The translations under genes were made by a program, and so were the position numbers. From the NCBI GenBank assembly GCA_026397505.1, contig JAPLUR010000080.1, forward strand, positions 1 to 33,414: a stretch of 33,414 bases of DNA. Direction: 5' to 3'. The notes below the pieces were generated by a model. It was not told the DNA's origin. It ran no database searches and saw only the letters and a program-made list of their open reading frames with translations. Below are positions 24,529 through 30,928 of this stretch, one piece after another (the stretch's first letter is position 1; each line of letters opens with the position of its first letter). The DNA is from Candidatus Zixiibacteriota bacterium (GTDB lineage Bacteria; Zixibacteria; MSB-5A5; GN15; PGXB01).

Positions 24529-26175
24529 TCAGCTCTTGTGGCTGAATTCGGACTGATACATGCGGCAACAGTTTCGTCCTTCCGATTTGGCTTTCAAGAG
24601 CGCCATATCGGCGGTATCAATGAGATTATCAATGCTATCGGCATCCAGGGGGAAAACCGCTCCCCCGATCGACACCGAATATTTATGTTTCTGGCCGCTT
24701 CCCTCGATGACGCAGGGGGTAATGGCGATTTTTTCCTGAATTCTCTCCATAAATAGATGAGCTTTTTCCCGACTCGTTTCGGGCATTATCAGGCAGAATT
24801 CATCGCCGCCGTACCTGGAAATCACATCATTGGAGCGAACCGATTCCGTCAGCACGGCTCCAAAACATTTCAGCAGGTTATCCCCGGCCAGATGACCATA
24901 TTTGTCGTTGATATTCTTGAGGTCATCAACATCGAATATCAATAAGGCCAGATTGCGGCCGTACCTTTTGGCTCTCATAAACTCTTCCCGAATCCGCTTC
25001 TGGAAATAACGGAAATTGTAGATTCCGGTCAGGCCATCGGTATAAGAAAGCTCCTCCGCTTTTTCGAAGCGACTGACATTCTCGACCAGAGGCAGGGCCT
25101 CCAATTTGAATCTGCGCAGTTTCTCGGCCACTTCATCAACCATCTGTGAACCGCTCCAGGCCAGAAGAGCTTTGCGGTTGTCTGTCCAGGGGAGAGCGGT
25201 CAGATAGCTGATATTCCCATTCTGCAGCTTGCTCCATTTTCCCTCGAGCGCCTGAAAAGACGGCACCGGATTCTTCATATCACATATCTTGTCAGGTTGC
25301 AGGCGGCTGATTATCGAATCGTAATTTTCCTTGAAAATACGGTCGGTTTCTTCATTCAGGTTCCAGCGGACCGAAACCATGGCCTCATTCGGCTCGTCGG
25401 CCCGCACATAAAAAGCCATTCGGGAAAAGCTGCAGTCCTTCCGCAGCCCATTGATCAACTCGGGAATAAGTTCGCGGCTGTTCCGGATGCGGAGGTATTT
25501 CACTAATTCGCTCCCCGATTCCACATCTCTTGAGGAAACGGCCCTTTCCTTGATCTCACCCAATTGCCTGAACCTGTCCTCATACCTTTTTATCTGTTGT
25601 TCCTGAATACCGATATGGTAGGCGGTCGAGAGATTGAAAGCAAGGGCCGTGGATAGAAACTGCAGTTGGCGATTTTCGGGTGGGAGCGAGGTAGAAATAA
25701 AATAGACGCCATATAAATTTTCGCGAAGGTAGGCCGGAAAGAAATAAGCAAATCCGGTCTGCTTGATTATCTTGGAATAATCGGGAGGCAAAACCGACGA
25801 AAGCTCCTCAATCCGCGATATCTGGTGAAACGACTTCAACTTACTCTGCAAATTGGGCGTAAGCCGGACTCTGAAATCCTCCCTTTCGAATCGCTGCAAT
25901 CCGGAATAGTAATTAAGCTCCAGCGCCCCTTTATAATACTTGAGGAAAATTATCTTATCGCAGTCCAGATATTTTTTGAGAATAAAAGAGACTTTGCCGG
26001 CAATATCCTGAATTTTCCCCGCGCGAATATTATTGACCATGGCGGTCACCAATTCATTTATCGCCTCTTCCTTAATAAAGATCGTCCCTCTGGTGCGGCG
26101 ATAGCGGATGATAATGGACGCCGCCAAGACGATCACCAAGACCGTCAGAATAATGATTAAGATTATCTCTGTCAT
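24529..26175 (-). CDS. Membrane-anchored diguanylate cyclase with GAF-like sensor region
   Basis: The enzyme makes cyclic di-GMP from two GTP. The product is 548 residues: one N-terminal membrane helix (about 4-23), then two regions that resemble GAF domains (about 40-190 and 235-345), and a GGDEF domain (about 378-540). The active site reads YGGDEF (455-460) with FDVDDLKNINDKYGH (414-428) as the metal/substrate region. Arg447 and Asp450 in RSND form the RxxD inhibitory I-site, five residues upstream of GGDEF, so product feedback inhibition is expected. No EAL domain is present. It lies 60 nt before the export gene and 61 nt after the STAS gene, in the same direction, so it may link the signalling block to exopolysaccharide output. 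Confidence 0.93.
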   Translation of the reverse strand: MTEIILIIILTVLVIVLAASIIIRYRRTRGTIFIKEEAINELVTAMVNNIRAGKIQDIAGKVSFILKKYLDCDKIIFLKYYKGALELNYYSGLQRFEREDFRVRLTPNLQSKLKSFHQISRIEELSSVLPPDYSKIIKQTGFAYFFPAYLRENLYGVYFISTSLPPENRQLQFLSTALAFNLSTAYHIGIQEQQIKRYEDRFRQLGEIKERAVSSRDVESGSELVKYLRIRNSRELIPELINGLRKDCSFSRMAFYVRADEPNEAMVSVRWNLNEETDRIFKENYDSIISRLQPDKICDMKNPVPSFQALEGKWSKLQNGNISYLTALPWTDNRKALLAWSGSQMVDEVAEKLRRFKLEALPLVENVSRFEKAEELSYTDGLTGIYNFRYFQKRIREEFMRAKRYGRNLALLIFDVDDLKNINDKYGHLAGDNLLKCFGAVLTESVRSNDVISRYGGDEFCLIMPETSREKAHLFMERIQEKIAITPCVIEGSGQKHKYSVSIGGAVFPLDADSIDNLIDTADMALLKAKSEGRNCCRMYQSEFSHKS

Positions 26176-26236
26176 GTGCTTATGTCAACTCACGCCAAAT
26201 CAAATTATTTGTTTCAATTCCTGCTGTCAACGAAAA

Positions 26237-26932
26237 TCAGAACCGTTTTCTGGTCTGCCGGGCATACCGAAATCGGGCCCGCCGTGATACCAGACGATGT
26301 TTCCTCAAGATTCTGAAAATTCCCCACCAACTTATGCGAGACGCATGCCCCGATTCCTCAAGCACCAGGCGCAATTCCGAAATAGTATAGAAAGGGTCGT
26401 CCCGTATCGCTTCCAACAGCAACTGCTCCGTTCGGTCGATGGGAAAACCAGCGACCTCGGCCCGGCTGACCTCTTCTCTGCGGGTTGAAAAGGAATCCCC
26501 TCCCGGGGGTAATTCCTTAACGACCGTGCGGACGCCTGCTATCGGGTCTTTTTTTTTTACGGGGTCAGCTTCAGCGGGCGCCCCAAAGGCGGTCTTGGCT
26601 GCGTGGACACTCTCATAGGCAGACAGGATATTATCAAACTCGAGGAGCTCGTAAATTTCATATACGTTGGGAACCATATTGGCCAGTTTGATATCACCCT
26701 TATTTTCCCGAATTTCCTTAATACGAGAGATGAAAATACCCCAGCCGGCCGATGAAATATAATCGACTCCGGCCAGGTCAAGAATGATATGGTAGCGGTT
26801 CCGTTTCAGAAGTCGGTCTAAAACCTCCTCGAGCCGGGTGGCGGTAAGAGTATCAATAACACCATCAACGCGAACCTGGGAAATGCTGTCATCACGACCG
26901 CTTTCCGAGACCGATATCTTAATGTTCTCCAT
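26237..26932 (-). CDS. STAS-domain anti-anti-sigma-like protein with C-terminal winged-helix-like extension
   Basis: The product is 231 residues. Residues 1-110 form a STAS domain with the phosphoacceptor region VDYISSAGWGIF, in which Ser61 aligns with the phosphorylated Ser of RsbV and SpoIIAA. Residues 111-160 are a charged linker with three lysines coded by ten consecutive A residues. Residues 165-231 have a predicted helix-turn-helix pattern: a leucine-rich helix, TISELRLVLEESGH, then WGIFRILRKHRLVSRRARF and a very basic end. This resembles the winged helix at the start of many transposases, and is unusual on a STAS protein. It is next to a kinase-phosphatase fusion that could act on Ser61. 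The ATG at 26932 is chosen over the TTG at 26950; neither has a good ribosome binding site. Confidence 0.8.
   Translation of the reverse strand: MENIKISVSESGRDDSISQVRVDGVIDTLTATRLEEVLDRLLKRNRYHIILDLAGVDYISSAGWGIFISRIKEIRENKGDIKLANMVPNVYEIYELLEFDNILSAYESVHAAKTAFGAPAEADPVKKKDPIAGVRTVVKELPPGGDSFSTRREEVSRAEVAGFPIDRTEQLLLEAIRDDPFYTISELRLVLEESGHASRISWWGIFRILRKHRLVSRRARFRYARQTRKRF
26549..26558 (-). other. Ten-base A tract in the linker of the STAS protein, possible slippage site
   Basis: On the coding strand the linker reads GT, then ten A, then GAC, giving Val-Lys-Lys-Lys-Asp. Insertion of one A leads to a stop after about ten codons (TAA), and loss of one A leads to a stop after two more codons (TAG). 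Either change would release the STAS domain without the helix-turn-helix part. Confidence 0.6.
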
Positions 26933-27022
26933 ATTATCAATTATAACCAATATTTCATAAAAGGGAGATAAAAAAATGGGCGGCCCGACCCCGAATTGGC
27001 CGGCTAACAGGAGAAATCTGCC

Positions 27023-29029
27023 TTACTCAAGAGTCTCTGATTCGAGGGGTTGAATTCCCCCCAATGGGCTCTCGCCGCTCGAACAGACCGTTATGAAGGT
27101 AATGTCATCATTTTGGACGGCCATGCCGGCATGCTGGTCAATGTCGCCCATAACCATCTGCGATATCGCCCTGGGATCCTTGGTCCGGCTCCGGACTACC
27201 TTTTCGTTGAATAGATTGCAGAGACGTTCCAGGCCATACTTTTCTTCCAGCCGATTCATCGATTCGGTAATCCCGTCGGTATATATAAAGAGAATATCAC
27301 CGTCCTGAATATCGACACTCTGCTCGACTAATTTCTGAGCAAAGCCGTTATCCGTGGCCAGAGGCAACCCCAACGGTACCCCGGGAGGATTGAGCAGCTC
27401 CGCCCCGTTTCCATTATGTCGACAGTATATGAGGGGATTATGTCCGGCGGAAACAAAATTGATTCTCCTCTTGGTCGTATCGAAGACCGCCAAGAAAATA
27501 GTGATAAATACGCCCGGCGGGATGTCATCCTTGATGAGATTATTGACCGCCACCAGAATATCGTGAGCCGATAACTTATTTCTGGCCTCGATACGAATGA
27601 CGGTACGAAGCATTGACATCACCAGCGAAGCCGGAATCCCTTTACCCGAGACATCGGCTACCAGAAGGCAGTAGTTCTCCCGGTCAATCTGGAAAACATC
27701 GTAGAGATCGCCGCTGATCCGGGAGGCGGCGCGATAAAATGCATCCAGTTTAAGGCCGGGAATTTCGGGAAGTTTGGCGGGCAACAGTGTCTTCTGAATC
27801 TGGCTGGCCACCTCGATTTCTTTGGCCACTCTCTCCCGCTCAACGATATTTTCGTGGTCGCGGCGAAGACGGCTCATCATTTCGTTCAGCGCTTTGGAAA
27901 TCTCGAAATATTCCTCCACCCCTTCCAGAGGAAGTTCGGTCTCGATATCGCCGGAACTGAATTTCCGCACCCTTTCGGTGATTCGGACAATTGGGCTGAC
28001 AAAATAGCTGGATAAAAGATAGATGCCGCCGATCCCGATGAGAAGTCCGATTACGGTGAGAAAAATAATAGTGCGTCGTTCGGCGTTGATTTGCCTGATA
28101 TACGGCTCACTCGAATAAGTGATATAAACTCGGCCGCTCACCCGGTCGCCGTTTTTTATGTAATGAATCTGATAATTCATCTCCTGCCCATTTTCAACGT
28201 AGGTCTGAAGGCGCCCCACCCTGGTCGAATCAATGTCCTTGGGCGGGACATATTTCTTGCGCAGGTTTCTGATATCTCTGGTATCAGCCAGAATGGCATC
28301 GGCCGAGTCGGTGATAACCAGCGTGGTCAATTCGGGATTGGCCCGAATATAACTCATCGCCAGTACATCGAATTCAACATCGGAGCGACGGTTGAGAATA
28401 TAACCCGCTCCCTGCGCCGCCACAGTTTTGGAAAGCGAAGCGACCGTCCCGTGCAGATGTTCTTCGATTCGCTTGACGCTGCGATTATTAATAATAAAAT
28501 AGGCTCCGGCGATTATGGTCAGCATGATCATGAAAGTGTAAACGGAGAATTTTACTCTTAAATTAAACATCCGCCCCATAAACAGGCGGGTCTTCTCCGG
28601 CTGCCGGGTGATGAGCTTGGACATGCGCAATTCATTGAACCCGGGCGTGGATATGTACTCCACCGAGTCCATAATCTTGTTGATCATGTAGAAGCCCAGC
28701 CCGCCTTTCCTTCCGGAATCGACCAATTTCTTCAAATCGAGCTTGATGGCTCCATCGGGTTGAAAAGAGCGCCCGGTATCAATCAGAGAGAAAATGATGC
28801 GGCGTTTGAAGATGATGATTCTTATCCGAATCGTCCCCTTTTCATAAAGATAGGCATGCCGAATAATATTGGTGACCCCTTCCTCCACCGCCAACGTGAC
28901 GGCGCTGACATCGCGGCGGGAGAGATTGGCATTAATACATGATTCCCGCACCAGGTACTGGATGGAAGGGAGGTATTTATCTTCCGCCTGATATTCGGCG
29001 TTGATTTCCTTAATGGGTCTTCTAAACAT
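27023..29029 (-). CDS. Fused RsbW-like ATPase, transmembrane sensor, HAMP and SpoIIE/PP2C phosphatase
   Basis: The product is 668 residues. Residues 8-140 form a HATPase_c_2 domain of the anti-sigma kinase type, with EEGVTNIIRHAY (Asn54 in the N box), LIDTGRSF (G1) and GGLGFYMI (G2). A membrane helix (about 157-181), an extracytoplasmic sensor region of about 140 residues, a second helix (about 321-342) and a HAMP domain (343-395) follow. The C-terminal SpoIIE-type PP2C domain (about 420-650) has metal-binding Asp441 (SGDLYD), Asp459 (ADVSGKG), Asp585 (YTDGITE) and Asp641/642 (NDDITF). Both catalytic parts face the cytosol. The likely substrate is the neighbouring STAS protein, in a partner-switching cycle with kinase and phosphatase on one chain. 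No sigma factor is encoded nearby. No clear ribosome binding site precedes the ATG. Confidence 0.92.
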   Translation of the reverse strand: MFRRPIKEINAEYQAEDKYLPSIQYLVRESCINANLSRRDVSAVTLAVEEGVTNIIRHAYLYEKGTIRIRIIIFKRRIIFSLIDTGRSFQPDGAIKLDLKKLVDSGRKGGLGFYMINKIMDSVEYISTPGFNELRMSKLITRQPEKTRLFMGRMFNLRVKFSVYTFMIMLTIIAGAYFIINNRSVKRIEEHLHGTVASLSKTVAAQGAGYILNRRSDVEFDVLAMSYIRANPELTTLVITDSADAILADTRDIRNLRKKYVPPKDIDSTRVGRLQTYVENGQEMNYQIHYIKNGDRVSGRVYITYSSEPYIRQINAERRTIIFLTVIGLLIGIGGIYLLSSYFVSPIVRITERVRKFSSGDIETELPLEGVEEYFEISKALNEMMSRLRRDHENIVERERVAKEIEVASQIQKTLLPAKLPEIPGLKLDAFYRAASRISGDLYDVFQIDRENYCLLVADVSGKGIPASLVMSMLRTVIRIEARNKLSAHDILVAVNNLIKDDIPPGVFITIFLAVFDTTKRRINFVSAGHNPLIYCRHNGNGAELLNPPGVPLGLPLATDNGFAQKLVEQSVDIQDGDILFIYTDGITESMNRLEEKYGLERLCNLFNEKVVRSRTKDPRAISQMVMGDIDQHAGMAVQNDDITFITVCSSGESPLGGIQPLESETLE

Positions 29030-29050
29030 CGCCGGAAAAGTAAGAAGAAA

Positions 29051-29085
29051 CCGGAACTAATTCCACGATAAAAAATCGATTCCGG
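29051..29085 (-). terminator. Weak hairpin between the PorV-TPR and phosphatase genes
   Basis: CCGGAA and TTCCGG (29051-29056 and 29080-29085) flank a second small stem, CGAT/ATCG with a T5 loop on the minus strand. On the minus strand a T/C-rich stretch follows, without a solid T run. It may reduce read-through from the envelope pair into the signalling genes. Confidence 0.3.
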
Positions 29086-29098
29086 CTGGAACAGATCA

Positions 29099-30928
29099 TT
29101 ATTTGTTCTGCAGCCTCAGTCTCGCCTGCTCGATATTATTCATCGTGTTCTTGTTTCCGGGATAATATTTGAGCACTTCCTCCCAGAGCTTGATAGCATT
29201 GGCATAGTCCTCTTTGCGGAAATACTCGAGCGCCGACAGATAAATCTTCCAGACTCTTTCATCTTTTTGGAGGTCCTGCAACTCGGTGGATTCTTTCATG
29301 AGAAGAGCGATTCTCCCCTCGTAATCCCGGGCGACTTTATTCTGGGGGTCAATCTTAAGGACTTCATCGAACCGTCCTTTGGCATCAGAGTAGAGACCCG
29401 AGGCAAAGAGCTCCGCGCCTTTATTGATGAGCTGCAGTTTATTCAATTCGGTCCCGTCTTTGGCAATCAGTTGCTTGACCTCCACATTGCCCGGAGAAAG
29501 TTCCATAACACGATTATAAGCGGTCAGGGCGTCGGCGTAGCGCCCGTCACGATCGGCACGGGAGGCCTCGTCCATCATTCTACCGATTTCCAGGTCGCGG
29601 CCGGCGGTGACCTGATCCCTTAAAGCAAGGAATTTCTGATCGTCCGGCGACCTGCCCAGCCCGAGGTCGATAATATCAAGAGCCGCCGCAAAGGAGCCCT
29701 TATTGAAGAACAGCTCCGCTTGGGAGTAATATCCGTCAAGAAGCTGCTGCGTCATATCGGCCTGCGGCCGGGCTTTTATTTCCTTCTCGGCCAGAGCCGA
29801 TTTCCGAAGTTCATCGATCTGGTTGACTCTATGACGGGTGTCGCGGTCATCCTCGTTAAAGGCCAGCGCCCTTTGATAATAGGCGTATGCGGAATCAAGA
29901 GAATTATTATGGTAGTACTTGTCGGCAAGCTCTTTAAAGAGACGAAATGACCGCTTGCGGTCTTCCAGTATCAGGGAACTTCCCCGCGCACTCTCAAATT
30001 CCTTTTCGCGCCGGATTTTTTCAGAGACCGAAGTGCCCAGCCGGATCGACAGCCCCAGCCGATGCGAATCGGAAAGACCATCCATGAATTTGTAGGCATA
30101 ATCGAAGCGCAATTTTTGATAGATAATACCCAGTCCGAATGTCAGGTTGTCGCGATCGTAGCCGGCGCGCAAAGATAGATAATCGCGATAAATAGATTCG
30201 GCACCCAGATGAAGTTTGACTGAACGATTTTCGCCCTTCTCCAGCCCCAGACCGATATTATGGCGGAACCCGCTCCCCAGGCGCACATCCTTGGCACCGA
30301 TGCCGGCAACGACCGTCATGGGCGTTATTTCGAGAGCGCTTCCCAATCGCAGACGGGGTGCAATGATATCCTGGAACGAAATTCCAGCCGATATATTTTT
30401 TATGATGCGGCTGTAAAATGAGATATCCAATCCGACGCCATAGGTCGAATTTCTATCAAGTGTTTGATTGACTATTTTCAGACCCGTGCCGAAAGAAAAA
30501 CCTTTTTCCAGCTTATGCCCATATCCTAATATCAGTTGCCAGGTGGCATAGGAGAATTCCCCAACTTCATTCCAGTCCTCACGCCGCATGATATCGCCCG
30601 TGCCGAGCCGCATGAAAGAAACACCGAATCCACCCAGTTTGGGATGGGGATAGACAAAAGAGGCGACATCATATACCGAGCCCTCATAGAGGGTCACATG
30701 CATCAGATTGATTTCCTGATTATCCAGAAGAGTGAGGGCCGCCTGGTTCCAGTAAATAGCCGAGGCGTCATCGGCCAGACCGACAAAGCCACCGCCCATT
30801 CCCAGCGCCCGCACCCCGGAGCCGATGGAAAATTGCGATTCTCTTCCGGCATCACCGGCCCCGACCGACCCGGCCGTGAACAGCATGAAAAAGATGGCGA
30901 TTGCTATTTTGTGCCACGGTGCCTTCAT
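29099..30928 (-). CDS. PorV/PorQ-type outer-membrane barrel fused to TPR repeats
   Basis: The product is 609 residues with a signal peptide (about 1-24). Residues 30-305 form an outer-membrane beta-barrel of the PorV/PorQ (UPF0164-like) type, marked by GVRALGMGGGFVGLADDASA and IYWNQAAL, and by alternating strands up to SDSHRLGLSIRLG. Residues about 320-609 are TPR repeats such as AYAYYQRALAFNEDDRD and AADALTAYNR-like units. A barrel and a TPR array on one chain is not the plan of PorV or PorQ in Porphyromonas, which are barrel only. PorV shuttles type IX cargo to the cell surface, so this fusion may serve a comparable role for the sorting-tail proteins here. Its ATG overlaps the upstream gene's stop by 4 nt, so the two are translated together. 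Confidence 0.88.
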   Translation of the reverse strand: MKAPWHKIAIAIFFMLFTAGSVGAGDAGRESQFSIGSGVRALGMGGGFVGLADDASAIYWNQAALTLLDNQEINLMHVTLYEGSVYDVASFVYPHPKLGGFGVSFMRLGTGDIMRREDWNEVGEFSYATWQLILGYGHKLEKGFSFGTGLKIVNQTLDRNSTYGVGLDISFYSRIIKNISAGISFQDIIAPRLRLGSALEITPMTVVAGIGAKDVRLGSGFRHNIGLGLEKGENRSVKLHLGAESIYRDYLSLRAGYDRDNLTFGLGIIYQKLRFDYAYKFMDGLSDSHRLGLSIRLGTSVSEKIRREKEFESARGSSLILEDRKRSFRLFKELADKYYHNNSLDSAYAYYQRALAFNEDDRDTRHRVNQIDELRKSALAEKEIKARPQADMTQQLLDGYYSQAELFFNKGSFAAALDIIDLGLGRSPDDQKFLALRDQVTAGRDLEIGRMMDEASRADRDGRYADALTAYNRVMELSPGNVEVKQLIAKDGTELNKLQLINKGAELFASGLYSDAKGRFDEVLKIDPQNKVARDYEGRIALLMKESTELQDLQKDERVWKIYLSALEYFRKEDYANAIKLWEEVLKYYPGNKNTMNNIEQARLRLQNK

